A DNA stretch of 64,000 nt from an uncultured Bacteroidia bacterium (GTDB lineage: Bacteria; Bacteroidota; Bacteroidia; Bacteroidales; UBA932): contig CADASN010000001.1 in the NCBI GenBank assembly GCA_902790635.1, forward strand, positions 1 to 64,000, given 5' to 3'. Shown here in pieces: positions 55,469 through 63,516 of the stretch. Position numbers and translations under genes: made by a program. A model generated the notes under the pieces. That model saw only the letters and a program-made list of their open reading frames with translations. It did not search any database and had not been told where the DNA came from. Position 1 is the stretch's first letter. Each line of letters opens with the position of its first letter.

Positions 55469-56782
55469 ATGAAAGTAATGAAATTCGGAGGTACCTCCGT
55501 GGGCTCCGCACAGCGGATGCAGCACGTGGCTGACCTCGTCTGCCGCGGAGGGCGCAATATCGTCGTCCTGTCGGCTATGTCCGGCACGACCAATTCCTTG
55601 GTGGAGATCTCGGATTACCTCTACAACCGCAATGTGGAAGGGGCCCGCGAGACCATCGACCGCCTGGCGGGCAAGTACCGTGCGACCATCGGCGAACTGT
55701 ATGGCACGGCCGAGTCCCGCGAGAAGGCCCAGCAATACGCCGACGGCGTGTTCGCCTACATCAAGACCTTCACCAAGAAGCTTTTCACGCAGGTGGAGTC
55801 CAAGATTATCATCGGCCAGGGCGAACTGCTCTCCACAATGATGATGACCCTCTATCTGCAGGAGCGGGGCGTGGCGGCCGAGCTGCTGCCTGCGCTCGAT
55901 TTCATGAAGATCGACGCCCATGGCGAGCCGGATGCCGACTACATCCGCGAGAAGCTCAGCGCCCTGTTGGAAAAACATGCCAAAGCGCCCCTATACATCA
56001 CCCAGGGCTTCATTTGCCGCAACACCCACGACGAGATCGACAACCTGCAGCGCGGCGGTTCCGACTACACGGCTTCCCTGATCGGCGCGGCCATCGGTGC
56101 GGAGGAGATCCAGATCTGGACCGACATCGACGGGATGCACAACAATGATCCCCGCATCGTGGACCACACCGCCGCCGTCCGCCACCTGCATTTCGAGGAG
56201 GCTGCGGAGCTGGGGTATTTCGGGGCCAAGATCCTGCATCCGACCTGCATCCAGCCGGCGAAGTTCGCCGGCATTCCGGTGCTGCTGCTCAACACGATGG
56301 ACCCGGATGCGCCTGGGACCCTGATTGACAACGTCCCCGAGTCCGGCACCATCAAGGCCATCGCGGCCAAGGACAACATCACGGCCATCCGCATCAAGTC
56401 CTCGCGGATGCTGCTTGCACACGGCTTCCTGCGCAAGGTGTTCGAGATTTTCGAGAGCTGGCAGACCTCGATCGACATGATCTGCACCTCGGAGGTAGGC
56501 GTGTCGATGTCCATCGACAATACCCGCCATCTGGGCGAGATCGTGCACGATCTCAAGAAATACGGTACCGTGGGCGTGGACCTCGACATGTGCATCATCT
56601 GCGTGGTCGGCGACATGGACTGGGAGAACGTGGGTTTCGAGTCCCGGGCACTGGACGCGATGAAGGACATTCCCGTCCGCATGATCTCCTACGGCGGCAG
56701 CAACTACAACATTTCCTTCCTCGTGAAGGGAGAGGACAAGGCGCGCGCGCTGCGTTCGCTGAGCAAATGCCTGTTTGAGTAA
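55469..56782 (+). CDS. lysC: aspartate kinase (monofunctional)
   Basis: A 437-residue aspartokinase with MKVMKFGGTSVGSAQRM, the substrate loop LQRGGSDYTASLIGAAIG and C-terminal tandem ACT domains (DNITAIRIKSSRML, CTSEVGVSMSIDN, YNISFLVKGEDKARAL). Such enzymes are usually lysine-inhibited. It overlaps lysA by one base (TAATG), consistent with a lysine-specific isozyme beside the ThrA fusion. A 30-base AT-rich gap precedes it and may hold a promoter. Confidence 0.95.
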   Translation: MKVMKFGGTSVGSAQRMQHVADLVCRGGRNIVVLSAMSGTTNSLVEISDYLYNRNVEGARETIDRLAGKYRATIGELYGTAESREKAQQYADGVFAYIKTFTKKLFTQVESKIIIGQGELLSTMMMTLYLQERGVAAELLPALDFMKIDAHGEPDADYIREKLSALLEKHAKAPLYITQGFICRNTHDEIDNLQRGGSDYTASLIGAAIGAEEIQIWTDIDGMHNNDPRIVDHTAAVRHLHFEEAAELGYFGAKILHPTCIQPAKFAGIPVLLLNTMDPDAPGTLIDNVPESGTIKAIAAKDNITAIRIKSSRMLLAHGFLRKVFEIFESWQTSIDMICTSEVGVSMSIDNTRHLGEIVHDLKKYGTVGVDLDMCIICVVGDMDWENVGFESRALDAMKDIPVRMISYGGSNYNISFLVKGEDKARALRSLSKCLFE

Positions 56783-57939
56783 TGCTGAAGGGAGAGTTTC
56801 CGGTAGATCGTTTCGCTGCGCTGCGGACGCCCTTTTATTTCTACGACCTGCCCCTGCTGCGACGGACCCTCGATGCAGTGCAGGAGCAGCTCGACCGCAG
56901 TCCGGATTTCCACGTGCATTACGCCGTCAAGGCGAATTACAACCCGCGCATCCTTGCGGAGATCGCTGCGCGCGGGTTTGGTGCCGACTGCGTGAGCGGC
57001 GGCGAGGTGCAGGCGGCGCTGGAGGCCGGTTTCCCCGCAGAGGGGATCGTCTATGCCGGGGTGGGCAAGAGCGACGAGGAAATCCGTCTCGCCCTGCGGG
57101 CGGGGATTTCGCGTTTCAACGTGGAGTCCGCCGCCGAGCTGGAGGTCATCGAGGAACTGGCCGGGGAAATGGGCTGCGTCGCACCTGTGAGCCTGCGGAT
57201 CAATCCCGACATCGGCGCGCATACCCATGCAGGCATCACCACCGGCTTGGCTGAGAACAAGTTCGGCATCAATTACGAACAGCTGGACGAGGTGATGGAC
57301 CTGGCGCTCAGCCTGCCGCATGTCCGCTATTGCGGCCTGCATTTCCATATCGGATCGCAGATCCTGGACATGAGCGATTTCGTGGCGCTCTGCAACCGGA
57401 TCAACGAATTGGTCGTCCGCCTGTCACGCGGCGGCCGGCCGGTCGGGGATATCAATGTCGGCGGCGGCCTGGGGATCAACTACCAGCATCCCAACCATCT
57501 GCCGATCGCGGATTTCGCCGCCTATTTCGATACTTTCCGCATGCATCTCAAGCTGCCGATGGGCACGCCGGTGCATTTCGAACTGGGACGGAGCATCGTC
57601 GCGCCCTGCGGATCGCTGATTTCCCGCGTGCTCTATGTCAAGCAGGGAACGCACAAGCAGTTCGCCATCATCGACGGGAGCATGACCGAGCTGGTCCGGC
57701 CCGCGATGTACCGGGCGTATCACCGTGTCGAGAATCTCAGCTCAGACGAGCCGGAGGAGGTGTATGACGTGGTAGGCCCTGTGTGCGAGAGCTCTGATGT
57801 GTTCGTCAAGGAATTCGCCATCGACAAGTGTCACCGCGGCGACTTCGTCGCCATCCGCTCGGCCGGTGCCTACGGCGAAGCGATGGCCTCGCGATACAAC
57901 TGCCACCCGCTGCCGGAGGCATTTTTCTGGGAAGGATAG
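56782..57939 (+). CDS. lysA: diaminopimelate decarboxylase
   Basis: A 385-residue fold-type III PLP enzyme that makes lysine from meso-diaminopimelate. The PLP Lys is in VHYAVKANYNPRIL, and HFHIGSQILD, NVGGGLGINY and the catalytic Cys in GPVCESSDVF are all present. The other dap genes are not in this window. A very long hairpin follows the stop. Confidence 0.94.
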   Translation: MLKGEFPVDRFAALRTPFYFYDLPLLRRTLDAVQEQLDRSPDFHVHYAVKANYNPRILAEIAARGFGADCVSGGEVQAALEAGFPAEGIVYAGVGKSDEEIRLALRAGISRFNVESAAELEVIEELAGEMGCVAPVSLRINPDIGAHTHAGITTGLAENKFGINYEQLDEVMDLALSLPHVRYCGLHFHIGSQILDMSDFVALCNRINELVVRLSRGGRPVGDINVGGGLGINYQHPNHLPIADFAAYFDTFRMHLKLPMGTPVHFELGRSIVAPCGSLISRVLYVKQGTHKQFAIIDGSMTELVRPAMYRAYHRVENLSSDEPEEVYDVVGPVCESSDVFVKEFAIDKCHRGDFVAIRSAGAYGEAMASRYNCHPLPEAFFWEG

Positions 57940-57947
57940 TTTTTACC

Positions 57948-58029
57948 GCGGTGGGCAGCAGGCTCTCCCCGACGGGCATTTAGCGATAGCTGTTTTTTTG
58001 CCCGTCGGGGAGAGCCTGCTGCCCGCCGC
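57948..58029. terminator. 30-bp hairpin, bidirectional terminator after lysA
   Basis: 57948-57977 is complementary to 58000-58029 over 30 bases with a single T-G wobble. The 22-base loop contains seven Ts beside the right arm. The right arm ends on the first base of the convergent thioesterase stop codon. The length greatly exceeds a normal terminator. Confidence 0.7.
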
Positions 58030-58433
58030 TATTCAGCTTCCATCATCGCCCGATAGAGTTCGGGGAAGCGTTCAGCGATGACGGCGGGACGGCCGCCGTC
58101 GAAGAAGCAGTGGGTACTCTCGGCGGTACAGACGAGCTGGCCCCTGACCCGCATCGTATAGGCGAGGGTGAGGCGGATTTCGCTGAGTTGCTTGACCTTG
58201 AGTGTCACTTCAATCACATCCTTGAAGGTTGTGGTTTTCTTATAGTTGCAGGTTACGGAAGTGACGGGGGAGACAATCCCTTCGGCTTCCATGCGCTCGA
58301 AGCCGTAACCCAGCTGGTCCATCCAGTCCAGCCGGGCTTCTTCCATGATGCGGATGTAGTTGGAATGATGGGTTACGCCCATCTTGTCGGTCTCGTAGTA
58401 TCTGACTTCGTGGTGGTAGGGTTGCAGGGTCAT
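58029..58433 (-). CDS. acyl-CoA thioesterase, YbgC/FadM (4HBT) family
   Basis: A 134-residue hot-dog-fold thioesterase. The catalytic-site motif is YYETDKMGVTHHSNYIRIMEEARLDW, read in two parts, with the conserved Asp. It would hydrolyse acyl-CoA or acyl-ACP; the chain length is unknown. It overlaps the AGCS symporter gene by 4 bases (ATGA on the reverse strand). Confidence 0.88.
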   Translation of the reverse strand: MTLQPYHHEVRYYETDKMGVTHHSNYIRIMEEARLDWMDQLGYGFERMEAEGIVSPVTSVTCNYKKTTTFKDVIEVTLKVKQLSEIRLTLAYTMRVRGQLVCTAESTHCFFDGGRPAVIAERFPELYRAMMEAE

Positions 58434-59839
58434 TTCCTGGGAGTTTTCTGGATAAAAGATTCGTATTCCCGCAGGGCCCGGATGGCCTGAGGACAGAGAA
58501 GCAGCAGCACGATGACATTGATCCAGGCCGTCAGGCCCACGCCCACGTCACCCAGCTGCCAGATGACATTCGCCTCACGCAGGGCGCCGAATACGACCAT
58601 GCCCAGCAGCGAGAAGCGGAATACCCAGATACAGATCCGCTCGGGGCGCTTGTCCGTCCTTCCTGCGAAGATCTGCATGATGCTGGATTCACCATAGAAA
58701 TAATAGGCCATAATGGTCGTGAAGACGAAGAATACCAGTGCGATGCTCACAAAGGTGCCGCCGAAGCCCATCAGCACCGAGTCCACGGCGGCCTGGGTGA
58801 AGCCGACATAATTCTCGCCGAGCTGCGGAGCGTTCGAAACCAGCATCTCGCCGGTCTTGGCATCGATGATGTTGTACGTGCCCGAGCAGAGAATCATCAG
58901 AGCCGTGGCGGTGCAGATGAGCAGGGTGTCCACATAGACGGAGAACGCCTGCGCCAGTCCCTGCTTTGCCGGATGCGAGACGGCGGCGGAGGCGGAGACG
59001 ATGGCACCGCCGCCCTGGCCGGCCTCATTGGAGAAAATCCCGCGCTTGACGCCCATCATAATCGTGGAGCCGAGGATCCCGCCCGCCAGCGGGTGGATGC
59101 CGAAAGCATTGGTGACGATGGCGCCCAGCACGCCTGGCACGGCGTCGATATGCTGCGCAATCACGATGACCGTGATCACGATATAGCCCAGCGCCATGAA
59201 GGGCGTCACGATGGATGCCACGCGGGCGATACTCTTGATGCCGCCGATGATGACGAGGCCCAACATAAAGGCGAGGCCGAGTCCGGAGGCGAGGGGCGGC
59301 AGCTGGAAAGAATTGCCCAGCGCTCCGGCCATGCCGTTGGCCTGTACCGTGGGCAGGAAGGTACCGTAGCCGATGAGGACCAGGATGGAAAACAGAATGC
59401 CCAGCCAGCGGGCCTTGAGTCCTTTCTCGATATAGGATGCGGGGCCGCCGCGGAAACCTGAAGCGTGCTCGAACTTGTACTGCTGTGCGAGGGTGGACTC
59501 CACGAAGGCCGTGGAAGCACCGAAAAAGGCGATGATCCACATCCAGAAGATGGCGCCCGGGCCGCCTAGGGCGATGGCTGTGGCCACGCCCACGATGTTT
59601 CCCGTGCCCACGCGGCCCGACAGGGCCACGCAGAAAGCTTCAAAAGAGGAGATACCTTGTTTCCGTCCGTCTTCAGATTTCTCCGCGGAAGCAAAGAGCG
59701 AGCGGACCATCAGGCCGAAGCGGCGCACCTGGACGAAACGGGTGCGGATGGAGAAATACAGCCCCGCACCCACCAGGAGCACGACCAGGACGGGACTCCA
59801 GATGATGTCGTTGAGTGCGGAGACGATTTTCTCGAACAT
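58430..59839 (-). CDS. sodium:alanine/glycine symporter, AGCS family
   Basis: A 469-residue inner-membrane transporter with about 11 helices. The AGCS signature is clear in ALSGRVGTGNIVGVATAIAL and GGPGAIFWMWIIAFFGASTA. Later segments FSNEAGQGGGAIVSASAAVS and TFVSIALVFFVFTTIMAYYF fit. It imports alanine or glycine with Na+. It begins 3 bases after nadE. Confidence 0.92.
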   Translation of the reverse strand: MFEKIVSALNDIIWSPVLVVLLVGAGLYFSIRTRFVQVRRFGLMVRSLFASAEKSEDGRKQGISSFEAFCVALSGRVGTGNIVGVATAIALGGPGAIFWMWIIAFFGASTAFVESTLAQQYKFEHASGFRGGPASYIEKGLKARWLGILFSILVLIGYGTFLPTVQANGMAGALGNSFQLPPLASGLGLAFMLGLVIIGGIKSIARVASIVTPFMALGYIVITVIVIAQHIDAVPGVLGAIVTNAFGIHPLAGGILGSTIMMGVKRGIFSNEAGQGGGAIVSASAAVSHPAKQGLAQAFSVYVDTLLICTATALMILCSGTYNIIDAKTGEMLVSNAPQLGENYVGFTQAAVDSVLMGFGGTFVSIALVFFVFTTIMAYYFYGESSIMQIFAGRTDKRPERICIWVFRFSLLGMVVFGALREANVIWQLGDVGVGLTAWINVIVLLLLCPQAIRALREYESFIQKTPRK

Positions 59840-59842
59840 CGT

Positions 59843-61777
59843 TTAGTCGTTGAGCGGCCACCAGGTCTCAAGGTCGGAGGGCATGCGCCAGTCGCCGCGC
59901 GGCGACAGCGACACGGAGCCTACCTTGGGTCCGTCGGGCAGGCAGGAACGCTTGAACTGCTGGCGGAAGAATCGCTTGAGGAAGGTCTCCAGCCATTTCC
60001 GGAGGGTGGCGTCGTCATAGACGCCGGCGAAGGCCTTGCGGGCCAGGAAGAGAAGTTTGTCCGGATCGGCTCCGGAGCGGAAGAAGTGGTACAGGAAGAA
60101 ATCGTGCAGTTCGTACGGACCGACGGTATCCTCGGTCTTCTGGGCGATCTTGCCGTCCTTGTCGGCGGGCAGCAGCTCCGGGCTGATGGGCGTGTCCACG
60201 ATGTCCAGTAGGGTCTTGTGGATGTCCCCGGTGGTGTCGAACTTGTTGTCGGCCGCCCAGCGGACGAGCGTGCGGACGAGCGTCTTGGGCACACTGCCAT
60301 TGACCCCATACATGGACATGTGGTCTCCGTTGTAGGTGCACCAGCCGAGGGCGAGTTCGGACAGGTCGCCCGTGCCGACGACGATGCCGCCTTCCTTGCC
60401 CGCGATGTCCATGAGGAGCTGCGTCCGTTCGCGCGCCTGGCAGTTCTCGTAAGTGAGGTCATGATTATTCTCGTCCTGGCCGATGTCGGCGAAATGCTGC
60501 CGCACGGCGGGCACGATGGAGATCTCGCGGGCCGTGATGCCGAGTTCGCGCATCAGGTCCACGGAATTGTCGTGGGTGCGGTGCGTGGTGCCGAACCCGG
60601 GCATCGTGACGCCGATGATGTTTTCACGGGGAATGCCGAGGGTATCGAATGCAAGGGCGGTCACGAGCAGTGCGAGGGTGGAGTCCAGACCGCCGGACAC
60701 GCCGATCACGGCCTTCCGGCAGTGAATGTGCTCCAGCCGCGTGACCAGGCCCGCCACCTGCGCAGCGAGGATCTCGCGGCAGCGCACACCGAGCGCCTCG
60801 GGGTCGCCCTGCGGGACGAAAGGATGCGGCTCGATGCGGCGCAGCAGGCTCGCCTCGAAGTCCGTCGGAGCGGCTTCGCCCGCGTCCTGGACGCAGAAGG
60901 TCGGGACCGGCCCTTCAAAGCCGAAACTGTGCTCTTTGGCGCGCAGCGTCTCCAGGCGCTGGATGTCTACGTCCGCCAGGATGAAGCGGCTGCCGCGTGC
61001 GAAACGCTCGCTTTCGGCAAGGAAAGAACCATTCTCGCAAATCAGCGAGGCGCCTGCCCAGACGAGGTCCGTGGTGGACTCGCCTTCGGCGCAGGAGCAA
61101 TAGAGATAAGCGGCGTAGAGCCGGGACGCGGTGGCGGAAACGAGGCTCTTGCGGTATTCGTGTTTGAAAAGGTAATCGTTGCTGGCGGACAGGTTGATCA
61201 GCAGCTGCGCGCCCGCGAGAGCGGCTTGCGAGCTGGGCGGGATGGGGACCCAGAGATCCTGGCAGATTTCGATGGCGGCCGTCGCGTCGCCGATGCGGAA
61301 GAGCTGGCGCGTGCCCAGCAGGATGTCATCCTGCCCGGCATAGCGGATGCGGACGCCGGCAGGGGAGAGCACCCGGGCGGAGGCGAACCAGCGCGGCTCG
61401 TAGAACTCGTTGTTGCCGGCGAGATAGGTCTTGGGGACGATGCCGAGGATGCGGCCGCCACGTGCCGCAACGGCGCAGTTGAACAGCCGGCCGGCGTGGC
61501 GTACAGGGGCACCGAAGACGATCATCGGCTCCAGTCTGGCGCTGGCGGCGACGATTTCGGCCACGGCGGCCTCCGCATCCGCCAGCAGGCGGTTCTGCCC
61601 GAACAGGTCGGCGCAGGTGTAACCGGTCACGCTGAGTTCCGGGAAAACGACGACGGAAGGCGCCTGCTCCGCAAGCTTTCCGCAAAGATCCAGGATCTCC
61701 CGGGCATTCGCCGCCGGGTCGGCCACATGCACGCGCGGCATCGCCGCCGCCACACGGATCAGTCCATATTGCTTCAT
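59843..61777 (-). CDS. nadE: glutamine-dependent NAD+ synthase
   Basis: A 644-residue two-domain enzyme. Residues 1 to about 290 are a nitrilase-type glutaminase with the Glu-Lys-Cys triad in VVFPELSVTGYTC, GIVPKTYL and IEICQDLWVP. Residues about 320-644 are the NAD synthetase with the ATP pyrophosphatase P-loop SGGLDSTLAL (about 360). It amidates nicotinate adenine dinucleotide using glutamine nitrogen. First gene of a three-gene reverse operon. Confidence 0.95.
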   Translation of the reverse strand: MKQYGLIRVAAAMPRVHVADPAANAREILDLCGKLAEQAPSVVVFPELSVTGYTCADLFGQNRLLADAEAAVAEIVAASARLEPMIVFGAPVRHAGRLFNCAVAARGGRILGIVPKTYLAGNNEFYEPRWFASARVLSPAGVRIRYAGQDDILLGTRQLFRIGDATAAIEICQDLWVPIPPSSQAALAGAQLLINLSASNDYLFKHEYRKSLVSATASRLYAAYLYCSCAEGESTTDLVWAGASLICENGSFLAESERFARGSRFILADVDIQRLETLRAKEHSFGFEGPVPTFCVQDAGEAAPTDFEASLLRRIEPHPFVPQGDPEALGVRCREILAAQVAGLVTRLEHIHCRKAVIGVSGGLDSTLALLVTALAFDTLGIPRENIIGVTMPGFGTTHRTHDNSVDLMRELGITAREISIVPAVRQHFADIGQDENNHDLTYENCQARERTQLLMDIAGKEGGIVVGTGDLSELALGWCTYNGDHMSMYGVNGSVPKTLVRTLVRWAADNKFDTTGDIHKTLLDIVDTPISPELLPADKDGKIAQKTEDTVGPYELHDFFLYHFFRSGADPDKLLFLARKAFAGVYDDATLRKWLETFLKRFFRQQFKRSCLPDGPKVGSVSLSPRGDWRMPSDLETWWPLND

Positions 61778-61826
61778 ATCAGTCTCCCATTTGGGCAGCC
61801 TCTCGCGGCTTGCCGGGTTGTGGAAA

Positions 61827-61834
61827 CAAATTTA
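61827..61834 (-). promoter_or_regulatory. -7 promoter element of nadE
   Basis: Reads TAAATTTG on the reverse strand, 49 bases before the nadE start. Confidence 0.45.
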
Positions 61835-61887
61835 GTAAAAATGTTGGAGAATAGAAGAAAACAGACAAACGGAGAAGCATCCGTTAC

Positions 61888-61901
61888 AAAGACCGGTCTT
61901 T
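61888..61901. promoter_or_regulatory. 14-bp perfect palindrome in the nadE-rhomboid gap
   Basis: AAAGACCGGTCTTT is fully self-complementary. It lies 54 bases upstream of the nadE -7 element and 53 upstream of the rhomboid -7 element, so it is almost centred between divergent promoters. An operator is inference. Confidence 0.35.
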
Positions 61902-61953
61902 CTCAGACATTAAGTTAAGCAGAATCTGTGACCTCTCCTTCGCGAAAAAGCAT

Positions 61954-61961
61954 TACATTTG
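61954..61961 (+). promoter_or_regulatory. -7 promoter element of the rhomboid gene
   Basis: TACATTTG matches TAnnTTTG and ends 6 bases before the ATG at 61968, implying a leaderless mRNA. Confidence 0.5.
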
Positions 61962-61967
61962 TACGAT

Positions 61968-62579
61968 ATGATCACCCTGATCCTCATAGCGGTCACGGCC
62001 CTGGTGAGCATCCTGTGCTTCTCCGGGAAGCTTGATATCCATACGCTACTGTTCAATGCCTGGATGGTCCGGCACCGGGGCCAATGGTACCGGTTGCTGA
62101 CCTACGGACTCGTGCACGGCGGCTGGGGACACCTGATCTTCAATATGCTCACCCTGTTCTTCTTCGGACCGGTGGTGGAGCAGTATTTCTCGACCGTTTT
62201 CGGAGTGCCGGCCGGTCGGATCCTCTACGCCGTCCTGTATGTCTCGGCCCTTGTCATCTCCTCGGTCGGGGACCTGATCAAATACCGGGACGACCCAAAC
62301 TACAATGCCGTGGGGGCATCCGGCGCCGTGTCCGCCATCCTCTTCGCCTCGATTCTTTTCGAACCGAAAATGGGTATCTACATCTTCATGGTGCCCATTC
62401 CGGTGCCCGGCTATATCTTCGCTCCGCTGTATTTGCTGTATTGTTGGTATATGGCGCGGCGCAACATGGACAACATCGGCCACAGCGCGCATTTCTGGGG
62501 TGCTGTGTACGGACTGGCATTCCCGCTTATCTGCCGCCCTTCCATCCTCACCCATTTCCTCTCGCAACTCGGCCTCTGA
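61968..62579 (+). CDS. rhomboid family intramembrane serine protease
   Basis: A 203-residue membrane protease with six predicted helices. The catalytic Ser is in VGASGAVSAILFAS and the His in NIGHSAHFWGAVYG. The early YGLVHGGWGHLIFNML carries the conserved His and Asn of the oxyanion region. The substrate is unknown. An upstream TTG frame exists, but the promoter position favours the ATG at 61968. The next gene follows 13 bases later. Confidence 0.93.
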   Translation: MITLILIAVTALVSILCFSGKLDIHTLLFNAWMVRHRGQWYRLLTYGLVHGGWGHLIFNMLTLFFFGPVVEQYFSTVFGVPAGRILYAVLYVSALVISSVGDLIKYRDDPNYNAVGASGAVSAILFASILFEPKMGIYIFMVPIPVPGYIFAPLYLLYCWYMARRNMDNIGHSAHFWGAVYGLAFPLICRPSILTHFLSQLGL

Positions 62580-62592
62580 CAATTATTTCCCT

Positions 62593-63216
62593 ATGAGAAT
62601 CTGCAAACTCCTCTTCCTTCTTCTCGTTCCTCTTTTTGCGGAATGCCAGCCCTCGGCGACCGAGCAGGCCATCCGGCAACAGCTGCAGGACTACCCGCAG
62701 TCCCAGGTACAGGATATCTACAAGAGCTTCTGCCAGGACAACCTCGGCCCGGGGCACCTGATCCCGGATGCGGAGTATGCCCGGAACTATCTGAAGGAGG
62801 AGCTCGCGGCTTTCCGGGAGGACATGGACAGTCTCCGCTACGGGGCTCCGGAGCGCAGGTACTATCCCACGGGTGACTTGGGTAACTTTGTCCGCGTGGA
62901 TCTCTCCGTGGTGCTGGACGGCCTGGTCAGCGAAGAGGAGCTGCTGGATGCATTCGTGCGGAGCGCAAATGAAGGAAGGACCGTCAGCCCGGAGCAGTGG
63001 GTTGCCAAATGGAAAGACGTTGCCGGGACCATCCGGAAGAGATTCCCGGGCATACCCGATGCAGAAGAGAGCCTCCGGCGGATTGACTCCCTGATCCTGG
63101 AGGGACATCTCATTCTGCACCATAGCCCGGAGTTCGAGCAGGCCTACCATCCCCATTACCGGATTGTCACGAAGGAAATCTTCGAGTCAGAACTCAAACC
63201 TTTGATCGATCGCTGA
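62593..63216 (+). CDS. uncharacterised exported protein, probable lipoprotein
   Basis: A 207-residue protein, family not recognised. The N-terminus MRICKLLFLLLVPLFAECQP reads as a lipoprotein-type signal with the Cys about residue 18. A conserved-looking block DNLGPGHLIPDAEYARNYLK lies near residues 50-70, and the rest is mainly helical and charged. It probably shares a transcript with the rhomboid protease upstream and could be periplasmic. No function is proposed. Confidence 0.75.
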   Translation: MRICKLLFLLLVPLFAECQPSATEQAIRQQLQDYPQSQVQDIYKSFCQDNLGPGHLIPDAEYARNYLKEELAAFREDMDSLRYGAPERRYYPTGDLGNFVRVDLSVVLDGLVSEEELLDAFVRSANEGRTVSPEQWVAKWKDVAGTIRKRFPGIPDAEESLRRIDSLILEGHLILHHSPEFEQAYHPHYRIVTKEIFESELKPLIDR

Positions 63217-63261
63217 AGTCCACTTGCAAGTATTTCGTGAATCAAAAAACATGAAAAAACT

Positions 63262-63292
63262 CTTGCATTTCCGGATTTTCTTCGTAAATTGC
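63262..63292 (+). promoter_or_regulatory. candidate promoter of the leader-glnN transcript
   Basis: CTTG at 63262-63265 and TAAATTGC at 63285-63292 are 19 bases apart. The -7 element lacks one T of the consensus, but the following GCACTCG context is promoter-like. An alternative -7 (AATTTTTG, 63298-63305) has no -33 partner. Confidence 0.4.
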
Positions 63293-63316
63293 ACTCGAAT
63301 TTTTGGTTTTGTAGTA

Positions 63317-63394
63317 GTGGCACGCACGTTCAACAATCAGCAGAATCAGCAGTCCCAGTCCCAGCAGGTCTGGTCTGTTTCTGTGTGCGTATAA
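63317..63394 (+). CDS. candidate glutamine/asparagine-rich leader peptide of glnN
   Basis: From a GTG start the frame reads V/M-ARTFNNQQNQQSQSQQVWSV and ends VCV-TAA. Seven CAG (Gln) and three Asn codons occur within twelve codons (63332-63367). The downstream gene is glutamine synthetase III, so Gln stalling would match the operon product. The same frame is open back to an ATG at 63251 (47 residues), but that start would precede the likely promoter. The start is therefore uncertain. Not a recognised protein family. Confidence 0.5.
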   Translation: MARTFNNQQNQQSQSQQVWSVSVCV

Positions 63395-63444
63395 TCCAGC
63401 CGTATGCGACACCTTATTGATAGAAACAAAAGATAAATCAGATA

Positions 63445-63473
63445 GAGAGGCTGGTCCGGCGGACCAGCCTCTC
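63445..63473 (+). promoter_or_regulatory. 13-bp perfect hairpin between the leader ORF and glnN
   Basis: 63445-63457 pairs perfectly with 63461-63473 around a GGC loop. No T-run follows, so it is not a textbook intrinsic terminator. GGTCTGGTC at 63367-63375, directly after the Gln codons, can pair with GACCAGCC (63462-63469) of its right arm with one bulge, giving an alternative fold. ATTGATAGAAA flanks it as a direct repeat at 63416-63426 and 63476-63486. Confidence 0.5.
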
Positions 63474-63516
63474 GCATTGATAGAAAGTAGTTAGTTTAAC
63501 AAATAAGTGTATTGTT

